Positions 44,635 to 52,107 of a stretch of 64,000 nt of DNA are shown here, one piece after another. The stretch's first letter is position 1. Each line of letters begins with the position of its first letter. The stretch is taken from positions 682,001-746,000 of the forward strand of contig BPKO01000001.1 in NCBI GenBank assembly GCA_026005175.1, in the 5' to 3' direction. The stretch comes from Candidatus Tectimicrobiota bacterium (lineage in GTDB: Bacteria > Tectomicrobia > Entotheonellia > Entotheonellales > Entotheonellaceae). Under the pieces are notes generated by a model. That model made no database searches and was not told the origin of the DNA. It was given only the letters and a program-made list of their open reading frames with translations. Position numbers and translations under genes: made by a program.

Positions 44635-45669
44635 GTGGCGTTTTTGCAGCTCAAAGGCCTGGCCAAACGCTACCGGCCGCACGAGCCGCCAGCGGTAGAG
44701 GACCTCAGCTTCGGCGTGGCGCAGGGGGAAATCGTGGCCCTGCTGGGGCCCAGCGGCTGCGGCAAGACGACGACGCTGCGCCTCATTGCCGGCTTTGAGC
44801 GCCCCGACGCCGGCAGCGTGGAGCTGGGCGGCACCCTGCTGGTCGACCGCCACCGCTTCGTGCCCCCCGAGCGGCGCGGCGTGGGCATGGTGTTTCAGGA
44901 CTTTGCGCTTTTTCCCCACCTCACGGTGGCCGCCAACGTGGCCTTTGGCCTGCGGCGGCTCGACGCCGCGGCGCGCGCCGCCCGCGTCGAGGAAATGCTC
45001 GCCTTGGTTGAGCTCACGGCCCTGGCGCGGCGCTACCCGCATGAGCTCTCCAGCGGCCAGCAGCAGCGCGTGGCCCTGGCGCGTGCCCTGGCGCCGCGCC
45101 CGGCGGTGCTGCTGCTCGATGAGCCCTTCAGCAACCTCGACGCCCGCCTGCGCTGGCAGATGCTGCACGAAGTACGCGCCCTGCTGCGCCGCCTGCACGT
45201 CACCGCCCTCTTTGTTACCCACGACCAGGAAGAAGCCTTTGCCCTGGCCGACCGCGTGGGGGTCATGCAGCAGGGGCGGCTGGAGCAGCTGGACACCCCC
45301 GAGGCCCTTTACTACGCGCCGCGCACCCGCTTTGTTGCCAGTTTTGTCGGCCCGGCCAGCTTCCTCCCCGGCCAGGTGACGGGCGGCGGCATCCTTACCG
45401 AGCTGGGCACCTTTCCCAACGACACCGGCCTTTCCCCCGGCGCCCGCGTCGAGGTCATGCTGCGACCCGACGCCTTGCACCTGCGCCCGCACCCGCAGGG
45501 CCAAGGACGCGTGGTGGCCCGCCACTTCCGCGGCCCCTTCACCCTCGTCGAGGTGCAGCTCCCCTCCGGCGCCCGCCTGCAGGCCGCCCTCTCCGGCACC
45601 GGCGCCCTGCCAAGCCGCGTGCACGTGGAAGTCGACCCGCAGCGCGCCGTTGCCTTCCCTTGCGCCTAG
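44635..45669 (+). CDS. fbpC: Ferric-iron ABC transporter ATPase (FbpC-like)
   Basis: 344 residues. Walker A is LLGPSGCGKTTTLRLIAG, the signature is LSSGQQQRVALARALA, Walker B is VLLLDEPFSNLDARL and the H-loop is VTHDQEEAF. A C-terminal TOBE-type regulatory region follows (VEVMLRPDALHL; GPFTLVEVQLPSGARL), as in FbpC. GTG 44635 is used with GAGG upstream; the permease stop lies 12 bases before. Last gene of the fbpABC operon. Confidence 0.95.
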   Translation: MAFLQLKGLAKRYRPHEPPAVEDLSFGVAQGEIVALLGPSGCGKTTTLRLIAGFERPDAGSVELGGTLLVDRHRFVPPERRGVGMVFQDFALFPHLTVAANVAFGLRRLDAAARAARVEEMLALVELTALARRYPHELSSGQQQRVALARALAPRPAVLLLDEPFSNLDARLRWQMLHEVRALLRRLHVTALFVTHDQEEAFALADRVGVMQQGRLEQLDTPEALYYAPRTRFVASFVGPASFLPGQVTGGGILTELGTFPNDTGLSPGARVEVMLRPDALHLRPHPQGQGRVVARHFRGPFTLVEVQLPSGARLQAALSGTGALPSRVHVEVDPQRAVAFPCA

Positions 45670-45711
45670 CACACCCACTTACAAGGGGGTGGCTTCCCTA
45701 GGGATTTTATG

Positions 45712-45734
45712 ATAATGAGAACTGTTCTCATTAT
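45712..45734 (+). promoter_or_regulatory. Fur box upstream of XRE regulator 1
   Basis: A perfect 11-1-11 palindrome, ATAATGAGAAC-T-GTTCTCATTAT, containing the 7-1-7 core TGAGAAC-T-GTTCTCA. It matches two overlapping Fur dimers and is the strongest Fur box in the window. It overlaps a GATAAT -10-like hexamer. Confidence 0.85.
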
Positions 45735-45755
45735 TCGCCGCGAGGAGAGGAGCGT

Positions 45756-46010
45756 ATGGACGCGATGCCGCAGGCAGATGTATCGCAGGAGCAAGTCCTT
45801 CGCGCTTTTGGCAAGCGCTTGCAGGCCCTGCGCAAGGCGCGCCGGCTGCGCCAGCTCGACATGGCGGCGCGGGGCTTGAGCTACAAGTACTACCAGCGCC
45901 TCGAAGCCGGGCAAGTCAACCCCACGCTGCTCACCCTGTGGCGCGTCGCTGCGGCGCTGCAGGTGCCGCTGCGCGCCTTGCTCGACGACCAGGGCGTCCC
46001 TGGGGCCTGA
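45756..46010 (+). CDS. XRE-family regulator 1
   Basis: 84 residues, a single HTH_3 domain: FGKRLQALRKARRLRQLDMA, then the recognition-helix area GLSYKYYQRLEAGQVNPTLL and LWRVAAALQVPLRALLDD. Starts at ATG 45756 after GAGGAGAGGAG. It is a paralog of the regulator at 46795 (shared YKYYQR-x-E-x-G-x-x-N). Expression is probably iron-controlled through the adjacent Fur box. Its targets are unknown; the ferritin-like gene follows 83 bases downstream. Confidence 0.85.
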   Translation: MDAMPQADVSQEQVLRAFGKRLQALRKARRLRQLDMAARGLSYKYYQRLEAGQVNPTLLTLWRVAAALQVPLRALLDDQGVPGA

Positions 46011-46093
46011 AGGGGCACTTTAAGAGGGGTGTCTGCAAGGGCGGGGCGGGCGTATATTGAGGGGCGGTGGAACCTTGGGAGAGGAGAAGGCCT

Positions 46094-46558
46094 ATGGACG
46101 TGCAAGCCGCCCTGCAAGTCTTGAACAAGGCCCTGGCGCTCGAGTATGCGGGGGTCTTGCAGTACCTGCAGCAGAGCTTCTTGGTGCAGGGGCCTTACCG
46201 CGAAGTGCATGCCGACTTTTTCCGCAAGCTGAGCGACGAGTGCCGCACGCACGCGGCTCGCCTCGGCACTTACATTGTGCTCCTCAACGGCGTCCCCACC
46301 GTGGAGCCGGCTCCCATCAGGCAGTCCACCGACCTCACCGAGATGCTCAAAAACAGCCTCGAGCTCGAGCGCGAGGCGTACAACACCTACCTTGAAGGCG
46401 TGCGCGTGGCGGCCGACGAGGTGCCGCTGCGCTTGCTGTGCGAGGAGCTTGCTTACGACGAGCGCCTGCACATGGAAGCGTTCGAAAAGATGCTGGCGCA
46501 GAAAGCCCTGCGCCTTGCCGACGCCGAGCGCGAGATCGTGCTTACCCGGAGTGCCTGA
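46094..46558 (+). CDS. Ferritin-like diiron protein (bacterioferritin-type bundle)
   Basis: 154 residues, four-helix bundle. Ligand pattern: Glu in NKALALEYAGVLQYLQQS, E and H in SDECRTHAARLG, Glu in ELEREAYNTYLEGV, and DERLHMEAFEKML. The spacing fits a diiron ferritin-like protein rather than Dps. It lacks the Met52-type haem ligand that would mark a true bacterioferritin as far as I can see. Start ATG 46094 follows GAGGAGAAGG. Role could be iron storage, ferroxidase or peroxide removal in the iron region. Confidence 0.8.
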   Translation: MDVQAALQVLNKALALEYAGVLQYLQQSFLVQGPYREVHADFFRKLSDECRTHAARLGTYIVLLNGVPTVEPAPIRQSTDLTEMLKNSLELEREAYNTYLEGVRVAADEVPLRLLCEELAYDERLHMEAFEKMLAQKALRLADAEREIVLTRSA

Positions 46559-46832
46559 GCGGCAGCAGCTTCCCCTTGCCCGGGCGCAGCAGGCCGCTGG
46601 CCTTTTGCAGCAGCGCCAGCAGCGGCTGAAGCTGCTGCGGGTCGAGGGGCAGCGTGCGCTGGGGATACCAGCCCACCCCGGTCCCCCAGCGCGACACGCG
46701 CAAGACGAGCTGAGAAGTCCCGTCCTCGCGGCGCCACAGAAGCTCGAGCCGCTCGTCGGGCGCCGCGCCGGCCACCGTCCCGAGCAGCCGCTCCTCAAGG
46801 GGAGAGGATGTTCTGCGTGGAAAGGCGTGCAT
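46542..46832 (-). CDS. Hypothetical protein co-transcribed with XRE regulator 2
   Basis: 96 residues, no signal or membrane segment. Contains RLELLWRREDGTSQLVLRVS and LPLDPQQLQPLLALLQKA. Starts 38 bases inside the XRE gene and ends 17 bases inside the convergent ferritin-like gene. Family not recognised. The extensive overlaps weaken the call, but the amphipathic pattern is protein-like. Confidence 0.5.
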   Translation of the reverse strand: MHAFPRRTSSPLEERLLGTVAGAAPDERLELLWRREDGTSQLVLRVSRWGTGVGWYPQRTLPLDPQQLQPLLALLQKASGLLRPGKGKLLPLRHSG

Positions 46833-47070
46833 CGTCTTTGCTCTCCGCGTTTGGCGTATCGCAAAACAGCTCGTGCAGCGGCACCTCGAGGAGGGCGGCT
46901 AGCCGCGCCAGGGTGCGCACCGTGACGTTGATGCGGCCGCGCTCAATGCGCTGGTAGTACTTGTAGTTGATGCCGCGCTCGGCCACCTGCCACTGCGTCA
47001 GGCCCCGCGCCTGCCTGAGCTGCCGCAGGCGCTTCCCTAGCCGTCCCAACACGTCTCTCTCTGCCGCCAC
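46795..47070 (-). CDS. XRE-family regulator 2
   Basis: 91 residues with one HTH_3 domain: LGKRLRQLRQARGLTQWQVA, then GINYKYYQRIERGRINVTVR and LARLAALLEVPLHELFCD. Clearly related to regulator 1 at 45756 across the whole domain. The tail (NAESKDDARLSTQNILSP) differs. A Fur box lies 16 bases upstream of the ATG. The pair of paralogs under parallel Fur control suggests a layered iron response. Confidence 0.85.
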   Translation of the reverse strand: MAAERDVLGRLGKRLRQLRQARGLTQWQVAERGINYKYYQRIERGRINVTVRTLARLAALLEVPLHELFCDTPNAESKDDARLSTQNILSP

Positions 47071-47086
47071 GCCGCATCCTCAATAA

Positions 47087-47101
47087 TGATAATAATTCTC
47101 A
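47087..47101 (-). promoter_or_regulatory. Fur box upstream of XRE regulator 2
   Basis: TGATAAT-A-ATTCTCA fits the Fur 7-1-7 palindrome at 13 of 14 positions. It lies in the 37-base gap between the XRE gene and the gene before it. Confidence 0.8.
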
Positions 47102-47107
47102 TCCTCA

Positions 47108-47608
47108 TCATACGACATCGGGCGCCGCGGGTCCAGCCCCACGGAAATGGGGGTCGGCCAGGGTCTGCAGGGCCAGCACCTCCACCTCCTCGACGAGGCG
47201 CTCTTCGAGCTTGCGGAAGAAGGGCTCCGGGCGGCGCGCCACGCTCCACAGCAAGGCGGCCAGCCCTTTGCCCCGCAGCCTTGCCCGCTCCCGGGCCCAG
47301 CGCGCCGCCAGTTCGGCCAGCGGCTGCTCCCGGAAGCGCGGCGCCTCTGCCTGCACCTGCGCCGCCAGCAGCGCTTCCAGGTGCTGGGCCGCCGGCGCAC
47401 TGGCCCGTGCCAGCCGCACCAGGTCGGCCAGCAGCGCGGCGTCGCGCACCCCTTCCGGACGCGCGGCGCCGCAGAGCTGCACCCATGCCGCGGTTGCTGC
47501 CGTGCGGTCGAGCGCCAGCACGAGGAGCAGACGCAGGAGGCGAGGCGAGCAGGCGGCGAGCGGCCGCTGTGGCGTTTCGGGGGATGCTGGTGCGGCCGGC
47601 TCCGGCAT
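47108..47608 (-). CDS. Hypothetical helical protein in iron region
   Basis: 166 residues, Ala/Leu/Arg-rich and predicted almost wholly helical (LLRLLLVLALDRTAATAAWV; HLEALLAAQVQAEAPRFREQ; EERLVEEVEVLALQTLADPH). ATG 47608 is preceded by GAGGGAG. No family recognised. It follows the 71-residue protein by 22 bases and precedes the Fur box of XRE 2, suggesting it belongs to the operon that starts at the 48248 Fur box. Confidence 0.6.
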   Translation of the reverse strand: MPEPAAPASPETPQRPLAACSPRLLRLLLVLALDRTAATAAWVQLCGAARPEGVRDAALLADLVRLARASAPAAQHLEALLAAQVQAEAPRFREQPLAELAARWARERARLRGKGLAALLWSVARRPEPFFRKLEERLVEEVEVLALQTLADPHFRGAGPAAPDVV

Positions 47609-47630
47609 GGCCGCGCTCCCTCGCTGGGTC

Positions 47631-47846
47631 TCAGCAGCCCGCTTCGCCGCGCGGCGGCAGGAGCTCGGCGCGGCGCTGCGCCACCAGGGCGTCACGGGCC
47701 TCTCTTACCAGCAGGACCAAATCGGCAAAGGCCTGCTCGCGCAGGCGCAGGGTGACAAAGCCGCAGGCGAGGTGGATGACTCCGTCGGGACACTGAAAAA
47801 CGGCACCAAAGCCTTCTCTTTCGCTGAGCATGGGGATATCGGCCAT
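47631..47846 (-). CDS. Small conserved protein, paralog A (CPDGVIHL type)
   Basis: 71 residues. Core sequence: FQCPDGVIHLACGFVTLRLR followed by EQAFADLVLLVREARDALVA. It is about 40% identical by eye to the 70-residue protein at 47990, aligning without gaps from CP(D/E)G through the EQAF helix. A strand-turn-strand then helix layout is likely. ATG 47846 follows AAAGGAGAG. I do not recognise the family. Context makes it part of the Fur-controlled set. Confidence 0.7.
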   Translation of the reverse strand: MADIPMLSEREGFGAVFQCPDGVIHLACGFVTLRLREQAFADLVLLVREARDALVAQRRAELLPPRGEAGC

Positions 47847-47989
47847 GGCTTCTCTCCTTTGCCTCCTCCACAAAACCGCCTGGGGTGCCAGACCTGGCCA
47901 CCGCCACGGCTCCGCTTTCAGCCCTGTAAGGAAGGGAATCGCAACCCGCCCCCCCTCGGGAAACGCCGCGCCAAACACGGCCCCGCCGC

Positions 47990-48202
47990 CTAGCACGGCG
48001 GCAAGTGGTGCCGCTGTGGTGGCATCAGGAGACGGCTGAGGCGGCGCTCGGCCAGGGCAGCAAAGGCCTCCTGTGTCATGTCGGCAAGCTCGATGAAAGC
48101 CTGCTCGTGCAAATGCAGGGTGACGTATCCCCAGCTCAGGTGAATGGCCCCCTCAGGGCAGCGAGACACCACCCCCACGCCTGGCTTCTGACTCAAGACC
48201 AC
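47990..48202 (-). CDS. Small conserved protein, paralog B (CPEGAIHL type)
   Basis: 70 residues with SRCPEGAIHLSWGYVTLHLH and EQAFIELADMTQEAFAALAE, plus a His-rich end (QRHHLPPC) that could bind metal. GTG 48202 has AGGAGGAG eight bases upstream. A Fur box lies 45 bases before the start. It is a duplicate of the 71-residue gene 143 bases downstream. Family unknown to me; a metal-related regulator or carrier is possible but not shown. Confidence 0.7.
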   Translation of the reverse strand: MVLSQKPGVGVVSRCPEGAIHLSWGYVTLHLHEQAFIELADMTQEAFAALAERRLSRLLMPPQRHHLPPC

Positions 48203-48247
48203 TGTCTTCTCCTCCTGTTGGCCGCAGCGCTGCCGCCGCGGCTTATA

Positions 48248-48262
48248 TGATAATGAATTTCA
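48248..48262 (-). promoter_or_regulatory. Fur box upstream of small paralog B
   Basis: TGATAAT-G-AATTTCA fits the Fur 7-1-7 palindrome at 12 of 14 positions. It lies upstream of the minus-strand small-protein operon. Confidence 0.65.
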
Positions 48263-48387
48263 AAATCATGATACGTCGCCTGCAGGCGCCTGTAAACCTC
48301 CTTCTGTGGTGGTTTTTACACCATCGCAGAGGTTCTCCTGCGCCGCAGGGCGCTGGCAGCTCTCGCTGGCCGCCCCTCCTCAGGGGC

Positions 48388-48403
48388 CGTTTCACGTGAA
48401 ACG
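48388..48403. other. parS-like ParB-binding site
   Basis: CGTTTCACGTGAAACG is a perfect 16-base palindrome containing the 14-base core GTTTCACGTGAAAC of the universal parS. Only the two outer bases differ from consensus. It is intergenic, 8 bases after the phosphatase stop codon. Confidence 0.8.
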
Positions 48404-48410
48404 CGGCGCT

Positions 48411-48977
48411 TCAGGCGACTTGCCAGGAGGGGGGCAGAGAAAGCAGGGCGGGGGGTTGCGGCAGGCGGGCGGCGAAGTCGGCGAGGGCGCGCCGCTGGCG
48501 GCGCGTGGGGGCCACTTGCGGGCGGCGGCGCTTGAGGTAAGCCAGGGCCTGGGAGGGACTCCACCCCTGCGTGGCCACGTACCAGCAGGCCAGCAAGGTG
48601 GCCGAGCGGCCGATACCGGCGGCGCAGTGCACGTACACGGCGCGGCCGGCGGCGAGCTGGTCCGCCATCCAGGTCAGGGCGTCGTGGAGCTGAGCGGGGG
48701 TGGGCGGCAGGGCATTGGGCACCGGCAGCCACAGGGCGTCCAGGCCGGCCCGCCGGAGGTGCTGGTGGTCGTGGGGGCGCTCGGCGCAGAGATTGACCAC
48801 CGCCCCCACGCCCTGCTGCTGCAGCCGCTCTAGGTCGTCGAACATGGGCAGGCCCCCGAGCAAGAGGTGTTCGTCGATGACGTCCCACCAGTTGAGGGCC
48901 AGCACCAGGCCCCAGTAAGCACGGGTAAGCACCAGGGAAGCCGTCTGCAGCCACGGCCAGCCGCGCCCGGGACGCAT
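48411..48977 (-). CDS. Dual-specificity protein phosphatase-like protein
   Basis: 188 residues. The C-x5-R active site is VHCAAGIGRSATLLACWY (Cys at about residue 118), with the general-acid region around LWLPVPNALPPTPAQLHDAL. The N-terminus has one hydrophobic helix (AYWGLVLALNWWDVID) and LLLGGLPMFDDLERL, typical of DSP/PTPMT1-like enzymes. Could act on phosphoproteins or phosphatidylglycerol phosphate. ATG 48977 chosen; a GTG lies one codon upstream. Confidence 0.87.
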   Translation of the reverse strand: MRPGRGWPWLQTASLVLTRAYWGLVLALNWWDVIDEHLLLGGLPMFDDLERLQQQGVGAVVNLCAERPHDHQHLRRAGLDALWLPVPNALPPTPAQLHDALTWMADQLAAGRAVYVHCAAGIGRSATLLACWYVATQGWSPSQALAYLKRRRPQVAPTRRQRRALADFAARLPQPPALLSLPPSWQVA

Positions 48978-49014
48978 CACGGCTCTCCCCAGAGCCCTGC
49001 TGGCCGCCGGCGGC

Positions 49015-49043
49015 TTGCCGGCGCGCCGGCGGTGCGGTACACT
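49015..49043 (+). promoter_or_regulatory. Promoter of thrB
   Basis: TTGCCG (49015-49020), 17-base spacer, TACACT (49038-49043). The start point would fall within a few bases of the ATG at 49052, implying a leaderless or very short-leader mRNA. Confidence 0.55.
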
Positions 49044-49051
49044 GAGCAGCC

Positions 49052-49993
49052 ATGGAGGCAGGAAGGGCAGGCCAAGCGCTGCGCTACCGGCGCGTGCAGG
49101 TGCGGGTGCCAGCCACCACCGCCAACCTGGGCAGTGGTTTTGACGTCCTGGGCTTGGCCCTGCAGCTGTACAACACCTTTACCCTGACGGTGACCGCCGA
49201 GCCCGGCTGGCGCGTCGAGGGGCCACCGGGGCTCGCCGTGCCGCGAGACGATCGCAACTTGTTTTACCATGCGGCCCGCCGCCTCTTTTCCCGCTTGGGG
49301 GTGGTGCCTGAGGGCTTGCGGCTGGCGCTGCAGGTTGACATTCCCCTGGCCCGCGGCCTGGGCAGCAGTGCCTCGGCCATCGTCGGCGGCTTGCTGGCCG
49401 CCAACGCCTTGCTGGGGCAGCCGCTGCCCGCGGCGGCGCTGCTGGCGCTGGCCGTCGAGCTCGAAGGCCACCCCGACAATGTCACCCCGGCGCTGGTGGG
49501 CGGGCTCACCTTGGCCTACCGCATCGACAGTGAGCCGCGCTACCTGTCGCTGCCCTTTCCCCACGAGCTTTCCTTGCTGCTGGCCATCCCCGAGCTGGAG
49601 GTGCCCACCCACCAAGCCCGCGCCGTGTTGCCCGCGCAAGTGAGCCGGGCCGACGCGGTGTTCAACTGCAGCCGCACGGCGCTTTGGGTCTATGCCCTGC
49701 AAAACCGCCGCTACGACTTGCTGGCAGTGGCCATGGAGGACCGCCTGCACCAGCCCTACCGCACCGCCCTGGTGCCCGCGCTGCCCGAGGCCTTGGCTGC
49801 CGGTTACCGCGCCGGGGCCCTGGGGGTAGCCCTGAGCGGTGCTGGCCCAACGGTGGTGGCCATCACCCAGGGCGCCGAGGCCGCAGTGGCCGCCGCCCTG
49901 CAGGAGGCGTTCGCCCGCCACGGCCTTGCCTGCCAGGTGCGCTGCGTGCGTGCCGACAACCAGGGTGCCACCGTCTTGGGCGTAGACCCTTAG
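49052..49993 (+). CDS. thrB: Homoserine kinase ThrB
   Basis: Phosphorylates homoserine in threonine synthesis; 313 residues, GHMP kinase fold. Signatures: VRVPATTANLGSGFDVLGLA near the start, the ATP loop IPLARGLGSSASAIVGGLLA (about residues 97-116), ELEGHPDNVTPALVGGL, and the C-terminal GVALSGAGPTVVAI. The ATG at 49052 has no standard ribosome site and sits right after the promoter; GTG codons at 49094 and 49100 are alternatives that would trim the non-conserved N-terminus. Confidence 0.95.
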   Translation: MEAGRAGQALRYRRVQVRVPATTANLGSGFDVLGLALQLYNTFTLTVTAEPGWRVEGPPGLAVPRDDRNLFYHAARRLFSRLGVVPEGLRLALQVDIPLARGLGSSASAIVGGLLAANALLGQPLPAAALLALAVELEGHPDNVTPALVGGLTLAYRIDSEPRYLSLPFPHELSLLLAIPELEVPTHQARAVLPAQVSRADAVFNCSRTALWVYALQNRRYDLLAVAMEDRLHQPYRTALVPALPEALAAGYRAGALGVALSGAGPTVVAITQGAEAAVAAALQEAFARHGLACQVRCVRADNQGATVLGVDP

Positions 49994-50198
49994 CCGCATG
50001 TGTCCCTTCCCAGGGTGAAGCCATCCGGGCGCCTGGACCTCCTCCCCGATGGGCCTGTCCCAGGGCGCCCTGCCGGGGTCTGCTTACCGTACCTTGCCAG
50101 CACAGAGGCGTCAACTCCTTCTGGCGCCTTTCGCCGCAGGCACAAAAGCGCGGCGCCCCACTTCGGTGCTAGGGGCGTGGCGCCGCCACCGCTACCTT

Positions 50199-50218
50199 GC
50201 CTTCCCAAGGGCTTTTTT
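50199..50218 (+). terminator. Weak terminator after thrB
   Basis: GCCTT pairs with GGGGC-side bases of AAGGGC (five pairs, one G-T) around a four-base loop and is followed by TTTTTT. Confidence 0.45.
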
Positions 50219-50228
50219 ATCCTGCGGT

Positions 50229-50256
50229 TAAAGCCAGTTATGCCAATTGCCGATAA
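50229..50256 (+). promoter_or_regulatory. Possible sigma-28 (FliA-type) promoter
   Basis: TAAAGCC (50229) and a perfect GCCGATAA (50249-50256), spaced one base longer than the E. coli consensus. It would transcribe the HTH-ExeA-TPR operon. Confidence 0.4.
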
Positions 50257-50330
50257 AGACAACGCCTGTGCTGCCACCGGTAATCCCGCGTCGGCCTCAC
50301 CCAGGCACGCCGCAGGAAAGGAACGCGCTT

Positions 50331-50840
50331 ATGGAAAAAGTGAACCTCATCGCGTGGCGCCGCCGGGAGAAAAAATTCCCTGAGACCGAAGCCCAGCGGC
50401 GGGCTCGCCTGCGCGCCTTGGAGGGCCCCGCCTCACCTGGAGTGTCCTCATCTATCCCCTGTTCTGATGCCTTTGCACCAGCGGGCGAGTCCCTCGCCGA
50501 GGTGGCGCTGGCCCTGAGCCCGGAACAAAGCCGACTCCTAGAGGCATTGCCCCTCTGGACTGCGCCAGGTGGCGACGAGGCCCCCAGGTGGCTGTTCGAG
50601 ATGACGACTTCCCAGGACCGCCAAGGGATCGTCCTGCACTTTTCGCTCCACACCGAAGCGGTGCCGGAGATGCTCTCGCTACAAGAGCTGTGCCGCCAGC
50701 TAAAAGTGGGACGTCGTGCGGTGATGCGACTAGTGCGCCAGGGGCGCCTTCGCTGCTATCGCATCGGCCGGCAGTACCGCTTTGTCGCCGCCGAGGTGCG
50801 CCACTCTCTGGCGCACCTGGCGTGGCAGCAGCAGGCGTGA
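50331..50840 (+). CDS. Protein with C-terminal excisionase-type helix-turn-helix
   Basis: 169 residues. The first 110 form no known domain (NLIAWRRREKKFPETEAQRR; low-complexity middle). The last 50 are an HTH_17/excisionase-like winged helix: MLSLQELCRQLKVGRRAVMR, LVRQGRLRCYRIGRQYRFVA. ATG 50331 follows AAAGGA. It lies 11 bases upstream of the ExeA-type ATPase, so likely its operon partner or regulator. Confidence 0.75.
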   Translation: MEKVNLIAWRRREKKFPETEAQRRARLRALEGPASPGVSSSIPCSDAFAPAGESLAEVALALSPEQSRLLEALPLWTAPGGDEAPRWLFEMTTSQDRQGIVLHFSLHTEAVPEMLSLQELCRQLKVGRRAVMRLVRQGRLRCYRIGRQYRFVAAEVRHSLAHLAWQQQA

Positions 50841-50851
50841 AGGAGTGCCGT

Positions 50852-52094
50852 ATGGAGCCGCGGGAGAAGTACTACGAGTACTGGGGCCTGCACAAGCCCC
50901 CCTTTGACAACGTCCCCGATCCCTCGATGTACTTCGACATGCACACCAGCGTCGAAAACGCCGTGGCGGAAACCCTCTTCGCCATCGAAGAGGGCAATGA
51001 ATGCCTGGTGGTGATCGTGGGTGATGTCGGCTTGGGCAAAACCATGACCCTGCGGGTGATCGTCGATGCCCTGGAGCCGGAGAAGTACCGCATCGCTTTT
51101 GTCACCAACCCCGACATGACCTTCATGCAGCTGCTCAGGGAGATCCTCGGGCAGCTCACGGGGGAGCAGTGCACCGAAAGCCGCCGCGAGCATATCCTGG
51201 AGGCGTTCAATCGCACCCTCTTCGAGGCCCCGGGAAGCCGGAAAAAAGGTGCTGATTTTCATCGATGAGGCCAATGCCATGAAGCCGGCAGCGCTGGAAA
51301 GCCTGCGGCTGCTCACCAACATGCAAAGCGACGACGAGAACCTGCTGACCATCGTGCTTGCCGGCCAGCTCGAGCTGGCGCGGCGCCTCGAGCACCCCCG
51401 GCGTGCCAACCTCTTCCAGCGCATCGGGGTGTACTGCCGCTTGCACAAAATCGAAAGCCGCGACCTGGTGCGCGACTACATCGAACACCGCCTGGAGCGG
51501 GCAGGCACACGGCAGCGGCTGTTTACCGAGGCTGCCTATGACGCCATCTGGGAGTATTCCGAACACGGCGTCCCGCGCCTCATTAACAAAATCGCCAAAT
51601 TGGCCCTCAAAGCCGGGCAGACGCACCGGCTGACGCGTCTCGACGCGCCGCTCATCCACCAGATCGGCGCCCGCTTCCGCCACATGTCCGAGGCCATGCC
51701 GCCGGAGCGGCGAGACCGCGTGCGTGCCCCCGCTCTGTCACCGCAGGAGCCACTCCTCGTGGAGGCGCCATCGGCCGCGCCGCCGCCCAGTGCGGCTGCC
51801 CCATCCCCGCCGCCGCCTGCAGCGGTAGGCCATGCCCAGCCTGCGGCGATGGCCGAAATCATCAAGTTTCCGGAGCACATCTACGCCAAAGCCCGCAAGA
51901 TGCCGCCCGAGCAGCGGCTGCGCTACGCCGGCCAGCTGGCCGCCGAAGTGCTCAAACGCTATCCCCACCTCATCCAGCAGTTTGGGGCCAATAACGACCC
52001 GGTTCCGGCCTGGAATGTGCTGCGCAACGTGGTAATGCGCCAGATCGAGCAACGCCTGACAGGAGAAGCCGCCCCTGTTGCCGCGCCGCACTGA
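50852..52094 (+). CDS. ExeA/GspA-type AAA ATPase, one frameshift
   Basis: About 413 residues when joined. YYEYWGLHKPPFDNVPDPSM is the classic ExeA N-terminus; Walker A is VIVGDVGLGKTMTLRVIVDA. After removing one base in AAAAAAGG (51242-51249), Walker B reads KKVLIFIDEANAM, followed by sensor-type LRLLTNMQSDDENLLTIVLA and GVPRLINKIAKLAL. The C-terminal part has a Pro/Ala linker and a helical domain (FPEHIYAKARKMPPEQRLRY). ExeA homologs energise assembly of secretin or pilus structures; no secretin gene is in view. A TPR gene follows 13 bases later. Confidence 0.88.
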
Positions 52095-52107
52095 GGCAAG
52101 ATCCCGC

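Larger units (their letters stand above)
49994..50330. other. Gene-free interval after thrB
   Basis: Holds no convincing gene. It contains a weak terminator-like hairpin with six T at 50199-50218 and a possible FliA-type promoter at 50229-50256. No tRNA, riboswitch or repeat was recognised in it. Confidence 0.6.

Noticed and set aside
49994-50330. c-di-GMP or other riboswitch in the gap after thrB
   Set aside because: No conserved GEMM or other aptamer core could be recognised.
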